In this document: in pieces, positions 35,017 to 46,335 of the stretch
Position numbering within the stretch: the stretch's first letter is position 1
How the letters are laid out: each line of letters opens with the position of its first letter
Source of the DNA: Clostridia bacterium
Lineage (GTDB): Bacteria > Bacillota > Clostridia > Christensenellales > Aristaeellaceae
Assembly: GCA_017460395.1 (NCBI GenBank)
Contig: JAFUBA010000013.1
Coordinates: forward strand, 1 to 64,000
DNA length: 64,000 nt
Direction: 5' to 3'
The notes under the pieces: generated by a model
Told to the model about the DNA's origin: nothing
Seen by the model: only the letters and a program-made list of their open reading frames with translations
Databases searched by the model: none
Made by a program: the position numbers and the translations under genes

Positions 35017-36009
35017 TCACAGATGATTTCTCGGGTCAGCCGCATCCGAGAATGCGTTCCCGATGATATAGAAGGACACCGTCACAACAGACAGAATGAT
35101 CGTGGGATAAATGAGCTGATAGCGAAGGTTCGGAGACATCATGAGCTTGCGTCCCTCGTTGATCAGGTTGCCCAGGGAGCAAACTTCAATGGGCAGTCCA
35201 AGCCCGATGTAGGTGATGAACACCTCGCTGCCGATGGCTCCCGGAATGGATAGCGCCATGCGCAGCATGATGACCGACACAAGATATGGCAGAAGGTTTC
35301 TGAACATGATCCGCCAGGTGGAAGTGCCAAGGGTCCGGCTGGCCACATTGTAGTCCCGGTCGCGGATGATCAGAACCTGGTTCCTGACAAACCTGGCCAT
35401 GCCGATCCATCCGGTGATGGACATGGCAAAGATGATCGTCCCCATGCCGGGGCGCATGAGGAAGGACACCAGGATCAGTACAATGGTGGTAGGAATATTG
35501 TCAATGATGTTGTAGAGCTCTGTGAAGAGAAAATCCAGCTGCCGCACATAGCCCCACAGCACGCCCATCAGGATGCCTACCCCCGCCTCAATCAGCGCCA
35601 CAGATATGCCAATGATCAGGGAGTTCCTGGTACCGGCCCACACCCTGCTCCACAGATCCTGCCCGATGGAGTTTGTGCCGAGCCAGTGGACGCTGTCTGC
35701 CTTCTGGTTTTTGAGTGGCAGTCCATTCTCGCCGTTGGTGATCGTGTTCGGGTCAAACTGGCCAGGCAGATATGGCTGCACGAAGGTGAAAAGAAGAATC
35801 ACCACCAGAAGAACCAGCAGAGCCATGGCAATCCAGTTATGGCGGAATGCGCGGAAGGTGGAGCGCCAGTAGGAGTAATCGCTGTCTCCTGTTCTCTCCA
35901 CTTCCTCCTCATCAAAAGGCGCAACAGAAAAGAGCTTCTCAATGCCAAGATCCTGTTTCAAAGCCTCTGACACATGGTCTTCCAGCTGTTCAATTTTTGG
36001 ATGCCGCAC
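35017..36009 (-). CDS. oppC: oligopeptide ABC transporter permease OppC
   Basis: A 330-residue permease with an N-terminal cytoplasmic stretch of about 50 residues, a first helix (about 57-77), an extracytoplasmic loop and five more helices with the EAA-type loop near GTSTWRIMFRNLLP. The most likely start is GTG 36009, 8 bases after GAGGAG; the in-frame GTG 36018 overlaps that site. The stop is followed after 13 bases by oppD. Confidence 0.92.
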   Translation of the reverse strand: MRHPKIEQLEDHVSEALKQDLGIEKLFSVAPFDEEEVERTGDSDYSYWRSTFRAFRHNWIAMALLVLLVVILLFTFVQPYLPGQFDPNTITNGENGLPLKNQKADSVHWLGTNSIGQDLWSRVWAGTRNSLIIGISVALIEAGVGILMGVLWGYVRQLDFLFTELYNIIDNIPTTIVLILVSFLMRPGMGTIIFAMSITGWIGMARFVRNQVLIIRDRDYNVASRTLGTSTWRIMFRNLLPYLVSVIMLRMALSIPGAIGSEVFITYIGLGLPIEVCSLGNLINEGRKLMMSPNLRYQLIYPTIILSVVTVSFYIIGNAFSDAADPRNHL

Positions 36010-36021
36010 AAGACCCACTCC

Positions 36022-36960
36022 TCAGTCACCACCTTTCTTTGAAAAGCTGATCCTCGGATCAAACAGGACCATCAGAAGATCGCCCAGCATGAGGCCCAGG
36101 ATTCCAACGCACGCAAAGAGCAGCACGATCCCGAGAATCATGTTGTTGTCCTGCTTGTGGATCACATCCACCAGAAGACCGCCCATGCCCTTGATGGACC
36201 ACAGGGATTCGATATAGATGGACCCGACCACGGTGTTCAGGAAGGATGTGGGCAGATACTGTGCCATGGGAACAAAGGCGTTGCGGAAGATATGCCGGAA
36301 CATGATTCTCCCTTCGCTGCACCCCTTGATTCTGGCCAGCATGATATAGTCCTTGGTGCTCTCATCCACCATATACCGGCGGATCCACATGGCATAGTAG
36401 GCGATGTTGCCAAGGGAGAGAGACAGGACAGGCAGGATCCAGCTTCTGAAATCCGCGGGATCAAACCGAAGCTTGATCTGCATCAGCTCTGTACCATAGA
36501 GCTGAATGAACAGATAATACACGGCTGCCGGCACCGCCTGGATCAGCACAATAAAAGCCGTGCCGATGTGGTCCGGCAGTTTTCCTTTGCGCTTCGCCAT
36601 CAGAATACCCATCGGCAGACCCACAATCATGGAAAACACGATCGACAGACTGCCTAACTGGATCGACAAAGGAAGCTTTGTCTTCAGGATATCCCACACA
36701 GGCTTACCTCTGTTATATACCCTGCTGACACCGAGGTCACCGTGAAAGAGTCCCTTGTAGAATTCAATGAGCTGCACCACCATCGGCTGGTCCAGCCCCA
36801 TCTGATGGAGTCCGTTTTCAATCTGACTCTGTGTCATCTTCTCGAAATTCGGGAAATAGCCCTCGATCGGCATCTGGCGCACGAGGACAAAGACTATGGT
36901 CAGAATGAAAAAGAGTGTCAGGATGCTTCGCGCAAAACGTTTGAGGAGATATTTGAGCAC
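36022..36960 (-). CDS. oppB: oligopeptide ABC transporter permease OppB
   Basis: A 312-residue permease with six membrane helices, an N-terminal RFARSILTLFFILTIVFVLV helix, and the EAA loop KGCSEGRIMFRHIFRNAF. It starts with GTG at 36960, 7 bases after GGAGG. It forms the channel with OppC. The long spacing after oppA contains a hairpin that may lower expression of the permease and ATPase genes relative to oppA. Confidence 0.93.
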   Translation of the reverse strand: MLKYLLKRFARSILTLFFILTIVFVLVRQMPIEGYFPNFEKMTQSQIENGLHQMGLDQPMVVQLIEFYKGLFHGDLGVSRVYNRGKPVWDILKTKLPLSIQLGSLSIVFSMIVGLPMGILMAKRKGKLPDHIGTAFIVLIQAVPAAVYYLFIQLYGTELMQIKLRFDPADFRSWILPVLSLSLGNIAYYAMWIRRYMVDESTKDYIMLARIKGCSEGRIMFRHIFRNAFVPMAQYLPTSFLNTVVGSIYIESLWSIKGMGGLLVDVIHKQDNNMILGIVLLFACVGILGLMLGDLLMVLFDPRISFSKKGGD

Positions 36961-37003
36961 TGCAGTTCCTCCCCTGATGCGATGATCATGGCCGAAACCA
37001 ACG

Positions 37004-37035
37004 AAAGGAGAAATCCCGTGAAGGATTTCCCCTTT
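37004..37035 (-). terminator. attenuating hairpin between oppA and oppB
   Basis: GGAGAAATCC (37007-37016) pairs with GGATTTCCCC (37023-37032) with one mismatch, flanked by AAA and TTT. It is a weak terminator or mRNA-end stabiliser, consistent with higher oppA than oppBCDF expression. Confidence 0.5.
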
Positions 37036-37054
37036 GCGATTGGCTGCAGTCAGT

Positions 37055-38890
37055 TTATTTGTTCATAGCGTCTGCCCAGGCCTGATAGCTCTCTGCATTC
37101 TGCTGAGCTGTCACGAAATCATCGTTCAGGTGCTGGAACTTGAAGCGCAGATTGCAGATGCCAAAGGGAGCATACTCACCTTCGTACACGTCGAGCTTCG
37201 TTACCTGATAGCCTGCGATGGACTTACGGAACGGGATGACCATAGCATTTTCAATCAGCATGGCTTCCGCCTCTGCAAACAGATTGTAGCGGTTCTCGAT
37301 GTCGGCGGTCTCAGCCTTGGCCTCTGCCACCTTCGCATAATAGGCGTTCAGGAATGCCTTGGTCTCCTCAAAGTCGGTATCCAGCATCTTGTCCATCTTG
37401 TTGTAGCTGTTGCCGTCATGAAGACCGGTTTCGCTGTTCAGGTTCTCATAGAAGGGATCTGTCCAGGTTTCGGGATCGGCATAGTCGGCACCCCAGTTGC
37501 ACTTCTGCAGACTGTACTTGCCGGCGCGGCGGGTCTGGGCCAGGAAGTTATCGGCAGGGCCTGCATAGAGAATCACGTCGATATAATCGGTGCCCAGCAC
37601 GCTCTCCAGCTGGCTCTTTTCCAGCTGAACTTCATTTGCCCAGTCAGAGTCATTGCTCTTGTAGGTCAGAACAACCTTCACGGGCAGCGTAGCGCCGGCT
37701 GCGGTCAGCTCTTCAACTGCCTTGGCCTTGTATTCCAGGGCCTTCTCAGGATTGTAGAAATAATTTTCAATGTTATCAAAAGCAGGCAGAGTCGTGAAAT
37801 CCTTGCCGTTCACAGTGGAGAAGGCCGGCGGAGTCACCGTGTTTTCCACCAGTGTCTCGGGATTCTCAGTCTCAGCACCCATGCCATAGAGGCGGTCGAG
37901 GGCGCTCATGATGGAGTGACGGAAGTTCGAGTTGTTGACCGCGATCAGCCAGTTCTGGGGATCATATTCTTCCTCGTACTGGGGATCGAAATCGAAGCAG
38001 TAGAAATAGCTGTACTGAAGATTGGAACGGCCCACGGTGATGAGATCAGCGTGATTCTCTCTCCAGTCATCCAGGATGTCATTGTCCAGATCAGCACCGT
38101 CCACCTCGCCGCGCAGGGCCGCGATGGGAGAAAGTGTGGCACTCTCTGCATTGTAGAGCCTGTTGATCTTTTCGATGTACACATGCTCTGCATCCCAGTA
38201 GTTCTGGTTCTTCACATACAGGTGTTCACTCTGGGGCTCAAATGTTTCCAGGATATAGGCACCGGAGTAGTAGATGCTCTGATTGTCGATGCCAAGATCT
38301 GCACCCAGCTCCTCAGCCAGAGGTCCGTAGACAGGCATGAAGGAACCATAGGTGGTCATGGATACGAAGTAGGGCACAGGGTTTGCAAGGGTGTACACCA
38401 GGGTGTAATCATCCTCGGCCTTTACGCCGACTTCATTGAAGTCCGTGACCTCGCCCTTGAAATAAGCTTCTGCATTCACGATCTGGGCAGTGAACACATT
38501 GCTTGCGATGGCGCTCTCATATTCGGGAGTCAGCACATATTTGAGACCGGCGACAAAGTCGTTTGCGGTCAGCTCGGCCTTTTCCTCGCCGAAGCTGTCA
38601 TACCACTTGACGCCCTTCCTCAGATGGAAGGTCCAGGTAAGACCGTCTTCGCTGTTCTCCCAGGACTCAGCAAGGCAGGGGATCACTTCGCCCAGGTTGT
38701 TGTATTCAACCAGCGTGTCCACAATGTTTGCGGCCACAGTCTGGTCCCACTCGGTGGACGAAACGAGATAATTGAGGGTTGATACTTCACTGCCATAATA
38801 GGCGGTATAGGTATCACCGTCTGCCATGGCTGCAGGGATCAGGCTCAGCAGCATGGCCAGGCACAGCAGCATGGAAATCATTTTCTTCAT
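37055..38890 (-). CDS. oppA: oligopeptide ABC transporter substrate-binding protein OppA
   Basis: A 611-residue family 5 solute-binding protein. Residues 1-23 are a signal peptide ending AAMA before DGD. It lacks the lipobox (only Cys10, preceded by LL, inside the hydrophobic core), so it should be released by signal peptidase I rather than lipidated. That is unusual for a Gram-positive-type OppA. The mature protein holds the family's NYLVSST N-lobe start and the DYIDVILYAGPADNF region. AAGGAGG lies 9 bases before the ATG. It is the first gene of the opp operon. Confidence 0.93.
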   Translation of the reverse strand: MKKMISMLLCLAMLLSLIPAAMADGDTYTAYYGSEVSTLNYLVSSTEWDQTVAANIVDTLVEYNNLGEVIPCLAESWENSEDGLTWTFHLRKGVKWYDSFGEEKAELTANDFVAGLKYVLTPEYESAIASNVFTAQIVNAEAYFKGEVTDFNEVGVKAEDDYTLVYTLANPVPYFVSMTTYGSFMPVYGPLAEELGADLGIDNQSIYYSGAYILETFEPQSEHLYVKNQNYWDAEHVYIEKINRLYNAESATLSPIAALRGEVDGADLDNDILDDWRENHADLITVGRSNLQYSYFYCFDFDPQYEEEYDPQNWLIAVNNSNFRHSIMSALDRLYGMGAETENPETLVENTVTPPAFSTVNGKDFTTLPAFDNIENYFYNPEKALEYKAKAVEELTAAGATLPVKVVLTYKSNDSDWANEVQLEKSQLESVLGTDYIDVILYAGPADNFLAQTRRAGKYSLQKCNWGADYADPETWTDPFYENLNSETGLHDGNSYNKMDKMLDTDFEETKAFLNAYYAKVAEAKAETADIENRYNLFAEAEAMLIENAMVIPFRKSIAGYQVTKLDVYEGEYAPFGICNLRFKFQHLNDDFVTAQQNAESYQAWADAMNK

Positions 38891-38947
38891 GCAGTTTTAC
38901 CTCCTTAGGGTCGGATAGAATCTGACGTCCTCTGATCTGCATTTCCA

Positions 38948-38975
38948 TCAATAGAAAAGCAGGGCAATCCGTCAA
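38948..38975 (-). promoter_or_regulatory. candidate promoter of the opp operon
   Basis: Minus-strand TTGACG (38975-38970), a 16-bp spacer and a weak TATTGA (38953-38948). Confidence 0.4.
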
Positions 38976-39102
38976 TAATTTGAGAGTAATTTTTTTCGGG
39001 GTGCTTGTCAAGGCCGCGGCCCCGCATAAAAGCATCCACCTCTGCATCTTTTGTGTTTTTCTTGTGACGGTCTCTTTCCGCGAAGTCTTCGCCTCCCTGC
39101 CT

Positions 39103-39131
39103 TTGCCATTCCATGGGAAACGTGATACGAT
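39103..39131 (+). promoter_or_regulatory. promoter of lgt operon
   Basis: TTGCCA (39103-39108), a 17-bp spacer and TACGAT (39126-39131). Confidence 0.55.
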
Positions 39132-39189
39132 TGCCCCTGCAGTTTCATCTCATTCACCATGCAATTTGCTATCTGGAAAGGAACAGACT

Positions 39190-40128
39190 ATGCCGCGCAG
39201 CCGTTTTCTTTTTGGGCACCTGACATATTATGCCGTGCTGATCGTGAGTGGCATGATTCTGGCCATGATTCTGGCATCAAGGGAAGAAAAACGTCTGCAT
39301 CTTCCAAAAGACACCGTGCTGGATCTGTGTCTCTTTCTCCTTCCCCTCTCCATTCTCGGCGCGCGACTATATTATGTCATCTTCTCCTGGGAGCAATATC
39401 GCACAGATCCCCTTGAGATCTTTGCCGTCTGGGAGGGCGGTCTTGCCATCTATGGCGGTATTATCGCAGGGTTTCTCACGGTCATCATTTTTTCAAAATG
39501 GCGGCATCTGTCTCCCGCTCTCCTTCTGGATGTCATCATCCCCGGGGTTCCGCTGGCGCAGGCCATGGGACGGTGGGGTAACTATTTCAATATGGAGGCA
39601 TACGGCGCTGCGGTTTCAGACCCGCGATTTCAGTTTTTCCCCTTTGCCGTTCAGATTGCAGACGGAGGACAGACAACATGGCACCTGGCCACATTTTTCT
39701 ATGAGTCTGTCTGGGATCTTCTGGTGTTTCTGCTTCTCTATTTCCTGCTCAGAAAGCGCAAAAAGCATCATGGAGATCTCTTTCTGTGGTACCTGTGCCT
39801 GTATGCGACAGGGCGGATGCTGATTGAGGAGCTGCGTACCGATTCACTCTTCAGTTTACAGGGCACCTTCAGGGTCAGCCAGCTTCTGAGCATGGTCATC
39901 TGTCTTTGTGTTTCTTTCATCATGCTCCTGAAAACGAACCAGCGCAGGCTCCTTTCATACATTCTTTTTGCCATACAGTGTATCCTGTTGATTTGGATGA
40001 TATCTGGCCGCGCCCGCCTGCGCGCCCCGCTGCTTGCAGTAGATGCGCTCTGGGGCATTGGAACCTTTGCTGTATTGTATCTTTTACGAAATCGCACGAG
40101 CTGTGCTGAAAAGCCAGCGCGGAGGTAG
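39190..40128 (+). CDS. lgt: prolipoprotein diacylglyceryl transferase
   Basis: A 312-residue membrane enzyme that attaches diacylglycerol to the lipobox cysteine of prolipoproteins. The signature GRWGNYFNMEAYG is at 127-139, and the conserved RMLIEELRTDSL region follows near the end of the usual domain. Usual length is about 260-290; here about 50 extra residues with two more hydrophobic segments follow (about 260-305). AAAGGA lies 7 bases before the ATG at 39190; an upstream extension of the frame starts before the promoter and is not real. The stop codon overlaps the next gene's ribosome site. Confidence 0.93.
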   Translation: MPRSRFLFGHLTYYAVLIVSGMILAMILASREEKRLHLPKDTVLDLCLFLLPLSILGARLYYVIFSWEQYRTDPLEIFAVWEGGLAIYGGIIAGFLTVIIFSKWRHLSPALLLDVIIPGVPLAQAMGRWGNYFNMEAYGAAVSDPRFQFFPFAVQIADGGQTTWHLATFFYESVWDLLVFLLLYFLLRKRKKHHGDLFLWYLCLYATGRMLIEELRTDSLFSLQGTFRVSQLLSMVICLCVSFIMLLKTNQRRLLSYILFAIQCILLIWMISGRARLRAPLLAVDALWGIGTFAVLYLLRNRTSCAEKPARR

Positions 40129-40132
40129 CTCC

Positions 40133-41368
40133 ATGCCGACAACTCTCTGGAAAAACCTGCTCTACCGGGCTGCCCTGCCCCTGTCTACACCGCGTGTAAG
40201 GCACAATATGGAACATTATGCATCCAATGACGCCGTGCCGCTCAGAGAGGTAGAACGGATCCTTTCGCGTCACCATGTCATCGGTTCCAGTCTCCTGATC
40301 TCCGATGCTGCTGAAGGCAACGAGTGGTCCGTGCTCTCATCGGTTCCCTCCCTGGGGCACGTAGCCCTTCAGAACACCGTCTTTCGCGTGGCCAGCATCA
40401 CAAAAACAGCGACTGCACTTGTCATCCTGCGCCTTGTGCAGGATGGGGCCTTCCGTCTGGACGATCCTGTGATGCCGCTTCTTCCCCTCGATGATGATGT
40501 CCGTCCGGTCATGGAAGGGATCACAGTCCGGCATCTCCTTTCTCACCGCTCATCACTCCGCGACGTACCAGGCATTGAAAGCATCCTCCTCGCGCAGGGC
40601 ACCCTGTCCGATGCACTCCGTCTCCCGGGCATTCGGGTGGGCATGCCGGATCAGACCTTCTCCTACTGCAATTTTGGCTTTGGTCTCCTTGGCTCCCTGA
40701 TTGAACAGGTGATCGGAGAGTGCGTGGAGGACGTCTTCCAGAAACAGCTCTTTCAGCCCCTCTCCATGTATGCATCGCTTTCTGCCCTGAGCTTTCCAGA
40801 TGAGGAAATCATGCCGATTCTGCGCGTTCTTCCCTACCGGCCCGGCACGGATGTCCTGCGGACGACCCTCGGTCAGATCCCGCTGGATAAACCGGATCCC
40901 GAACGTCACTTCGGATACACTCAGGGATCCATGTACACGGACGCAGATTCTCTCTCTTCCATGATCCAGATCATCTCACCGCCCGGTGAAATCCATGATT
41001 CCTTCTTCCTGCGCTCTGACCTGATTCATGAGATGAAGACTGTGCATTCCGTGTACGGAAGACGCAGTCCGACCCTCTCTTATGGTCTCGGACTTCTGAT
41101 CATCCGGGATCCGCGCATCAGCTCTCACAGGATCCTGGGACATCAGGGGTTCGCGTATGGCTGTGTGGACGGGGCCTTTACAGAGGAAGGCACAGGCCGC
41201 AAGATGGTCTTTGTAAACGGCGGCTGCAGCGAAGCGAGAAGTGGCATGCTGGGGCTTTGCAATCGTGATCTTCTAAAGCTTGTCTATCGAGACCTGCCTG
41301 TGTCCTCGCCACGTTCCTACAGAGCCGTGATGGGTCCGGCATCCAGGCCAAAAAAAGAAGCGAGATAA
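40133..41368 (+). CDS. serine hydrolase, class C beta-lactamase-like
   Basis: A 411-residue member of the beta-lactamase/transpeptidase-like family. The SxxK motif is SITK (Ser88, Lys91), the second motif is YCN near residue 175, and a HQG replaces KTG near the C-terminus, as in esterases and D-aminopeptidases of this family. There is no signal peptide or membrane helix, so unlike most relatives it appears cytoplasmic. Antibiotic hydrolysis is therefore not expected. The ATG at 40133 follows GGAGGT, which overlaps the lgt stop, so the two are coupled. Confidence 0.8.
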   Translation: MPTTLWKNLLYRAALPLSTPRVRHNMEHYASNDAVPLREVERILSRHHVIGSSLLISDAAEGNEWSVLSSVPSLGHVALQNTVFRVASITKTATALVILRLVQDGAFRLDDPVMPLLPLDDDVRPVMEGITVRHLLSHRSSLRDVPGIESILLAQGTLSDALRLPGIRVGMPDQTFSYCNFGFGLLGSLIEQVIGECVEDVFQKQLFQPLSMYASLSALSFPDEEIMPILRVLPYRPGTDVLRTTLGQIPLDKPDPERHFGYTQGSMYTDADSLSSMIQIISPPGEIHDSFFLRSDLIHEMKTVHSVYGRRSPTLSYGLGLLIIRDPRISSHRILGHQGFAYGCVDGAFTEEGTGRKMVFVNGGCSEARSGMLGLCNRDLLKLVYRDLPVSSPRSYRAVMGPASRPKKEAR

Positions 41369-41371
41369 GAT

Positions 41372-42007
41372 ATGTCAGATGCAATCGTTCAGAAGATTCG
41401 CAGGGTACGTAAGTTCCTCCAGGTGGATACCACCCGCGGCACACTCAGTCTAACCTATGCACAGTTTCGGGAGCGCCCTTTTCAGGAGGGCGATGAGTTC
41501 GATCTTGACGCATATGATCTGTGGCTGGCACCAAAACAGTATCCCGCCTGCATGAAAACGGCAGGAACCATTCTTTCCAGCAAGGATTACACGGAAAAGG
41601 AGCTGCGGCAGAAACTGCTCCGCATCGGGTACAGGCCACTCACGGTGGACATGACCATCAATAAGCTTCTTGAACTCCACTTCCTCGATGACGCTGCATA
41701 TGCCAAGCGCTACGTGGAAGGCTACGCTGAGCAGCGCCGCGGGAAACGGCGAATTGCCATGGATCTGAGAAAGAAGGGGCTTGGTCAGGAGGACATTGAC
41801 GCCGCCCTTGAACTGGTCGATCCAGACGATGAGCTCCAGCATGCACAGGAAATTGCACGCCAGAAGCTTCAACGAATTCCAGATGGGGAGGATCCAAGGA
41901 AAACCACACAGAAGATTCTCGCCATGCTGGCACGCCGGGGCTACTCCTACGATACTGCCAAAGAAGCTATCTCTCTGGCCCGTGAGGATCTGGAAAATGA
42001 TTCCTGA
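41372..42007 (+). CDS. recX: RecX family regulatory protein
   Basis: A 211-residue all-helical protein of the RecX family, which inhibits RecA filament growth. The repeated three-helix units are seen, with motifs SSKDYTEKELRQKL, LHFLDDAAYAKRYVEGY and RGKRRIAMDLRKKGL. It starts 3 bases after the previous stop with no strong ribosome site, so translation is probably coupled to it. recA is not in the window. An N-terminal DUF2089-like segment of about 55 residues precedes the core, as in several Clostridia. Confidence 0.88.
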   Translation: MSDAIVQKIRRVRKFLQVDTTRGTLSLTYAQFRERPFQEGDEFDLDAYDLWLAPKQYPACMKTAGTILSSKDYTEKELRQKLLRIGYRPLTVDMTINKLLELHFLDDAAYAKRYVEGYAEQRRGKRRIAMDLRKKGLGQEDIDAALELVDPDDELQHAQEIARQKLQRIPDGEDPRKTTQKILAMLARRGYSYDTAKEAISLAREDLENDS

Positions 42008-42016
42008 CAACGGCTT

Positions 42017-42050
42017 AAAAAGGACTTCCGCTTTCGCGGAAGCCCTTTTT
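42017..42050. terminator. bidirectional terminator between recX and ppdK
   Basis: AAAAAGG-A-CTTCCGC pairs with GCGGAAG-C-CCTTTTT (42017-42050), loop TTTC. Confidence 0.88.
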
Positions 42051-42061
42051 ATTACCAGAAA

Positions 42062-44701
<2,640 letters not shown>

Positions 44702-44790
44702 GGGAATCATCCTCCTTTGATTGATCGGGATTGTCCTTTCAAAAAGAACAAACCGACACCAAGCCGGATCGTCCCCTTTGAATCTTCTGC

Positions 44791-44819
44791 ATTATACAAA
44801 CTCCTTCATTGATTTGCAA
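44791..44819 (-). promoter_or_regulatory. promoter of ppdK
   Basis: Minus-strand TTGCAA (44819-44814), a 17-bp spacer and a perfect TATAAT (44796-44791). Confidence 0.8.
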
Positions 44820-44862
44820 GCACAGACCAGCAGCTCCGGAAGCCCGGAAGCGCCGTATGCCG

Positions 44863-44889
44863 AAAAAGGAACCGGACAGTTCCGGTTCC
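44863..44889 (-). terminator. terminator of the sodium-pump operon
   Basis: GGAACCGGA (44868-44876) pairs with TCCGGTTCC (44881-44889), followed on the minus strand by TTTTT (44867-44863). It lies just upstream of the ppdK promoter. Confidence 0.85.
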
Positions 44890-44899
44890 TTTAAAATCA

Positions 44900-46300
44900 T
44901 TATACGGGCATGGTCTTTTCTGCCTTGTTCAGCATACCGCTGTCAATCTTCATCTGCTGTGCCTGGCGGTACTCAAAGAACTTCGGTGCTACCTTGGGGA
45001 ACATTGCATAGGTCAGCACATCCTCGTCCTTCTGATACCACTGCCGCATCTCACTCTTGAGCTGCTCCAGTTCCGGAGGCAGGGTGTCGGCAAAGCGGCA
45101 GGTGATCACCTCGGCATCGCCAATGCACTTCCTGCGCACTTCCTCGTTGACCTTGCCAGGCAGCTTGCCGTACTCGCCCCGCAGGAGGCCCTTGGACTCA
45201 TTGGGCACCATCTTGTAGCGCTCACCGTACAGTACGTTCATGACGGCCTGGGTTCCGACGATCTGCGAGGTCGGAGTCACCAGCGGCGGGAAGCCGAAGT
45301 CCTCACGGACCCTCGGCACCTCTGCCAGCACGTCATAGTACTTGTCCATGGCGTTGGCAGCCTTCAGCTGGCCGATCAGGTTGGACAGCATGCCGCCTGG
45401 AACCTGATACTGCAGCGTCTTGACATCCACTGCCAGCACACGACCGGGATCGCGGAATCCGTCTGCTGTCAGGCGGTCCGCCACGGTACGGAAGTAGGAG
45501 GCCAGATCTGCCAGAAGATTCAGGTCAAGTCCGGAATCCCGTTCCTGGCCTGCGAGCGCTGCAACGATGGATTCCGTAGCAGGCTGAGAGGTACCGCTTG
45601 CAAGCGGTGACAGGCAGGTGTCGATAATATCTGCGCCTGCCTCCACAGACTTGAGAAGCACCATGGCTCCCGTGCCTGTGGTATTGTGGGTATGGATGTG
45701 AATCGGCAGCTTGGTGTGCTGCTTGAGCTTTTTGATCAGGCTGTAAGCATCATAGGGCAGCAACAGATTGGCCATGTCCTTGATACAGATGATGTCTGCG
45801 CCCATCTGCTCAATTTCCTGGGCAAGGCGCACAAAGTAATCTTCATCATGGACAGGGGACTTTGTGTAGCTCATGGCAATCTCAGCCAGCTTGCCGGCTT
45901 TCTTTGTTGCCTTCACGGCTGTCTGCATGTTGCGCAGATCATTGAGTGCATCAAAGCAGCGGATGATATCAATGCCGTTCTCGCAGGCCTTCTGCACAAA
46001 GAACTCCACCACATCATCAGAATACGGCCGGTATCCCAGAAGATTCTGGCCACGCAGCAGCATCTGCAGCTTGGTGTTGGGCAGTGCCTTTTTCAGCTGT
46101 CTCAGTCTCTCCCAGGGATCTTCGTTGAGGAAGCGGATGCAGGCGTCATAGGTTGCGCCGCCCCAGCACTCCAGAGAATAGTAACCGACCTTATCCAGCC
46201 GCTCGCATGCGGGCAGCATCTCATCCGTGCGCATTCTGGTCGCAGCCTGGGACTGATGGCCGTCGCGCAGGATGGTATCGGTAATCAGGATTTTAGACAT
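44900..46300 (-). CDS. oadA: oxaloacetate decarboxylase alpha-type carboxyltransferase (5S-like)
   Basis: A 466-residue DRE-TIM barrel carboxyltransferase that moves a carboxyl group between oxaloacetate and biotin, leaving or using pyruvate. Seen are TILRDGHQSQ (metal Asp), ECWGGAT, IKDMAN (carbamylated Lys), HIHTHN (metal His pair) and CLSPLASGTSQP. It lacks the C-terminal biotin domain of Klebsiella OadA; the biotin carrier is a separate gene upstream. It thus corresponds to transcarboxylase 5S or to a pyruvate-carboxylase B-like subunit. It is the last gene of the five-gene operon, 35 bp after oadB. Confidence 0.92.
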   Translation of the reverse strand: MSKILITDTILRDGHQSQAATRMRTDEMLPACERLDKVGYYSLECWGGATYDACIRFLNEDPWERLRQLKKALPNTKLQMLLRGQNLLGYRPYSDDVVEFFVQKACENGIDIIRCFDALNDLRNMQTAVKATKKAGKLAEIAMSYTKSPVHDEDYFVRLAQEIEQMGADIICIKDMANLLLPYDAYSLIKKLKQHTKLPIHIHTHNTTGTGAMVLLKSVEAGADIIDTCLSPLASGTSQPATESIVAALAGQERDSGLDLNLLADLASYFRTVADRLTADGFRDPGRVLAVDVKTLQYQVPGGMLSNLIGQLKAANAMDKYYDVLAEVPRVREDFGFPPLVTPTSQIVGTQAVMNVLYGERYKMVPNESKGLLRGEYGKLPGKVNEEVRRKCIGDAEVITCRFADTLPPELEQLKSEMRQWYQKDEDVLTYAMFPKVAPKFFEYRQAQQMKIDSGMLNKAEKTMPV

Positions 46301-46335
46301 GAATCATTATCTCCTTGCTTTCTTGCTTCACTTCA

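Noticed and set aside
37034-38782. Antisense frame of 582 codons opposite oppA, and similar ones opposite oadB and mgtE
   Set aside because: These follow from third-position GC bias in strongly expressed genes; no start signals were seen.
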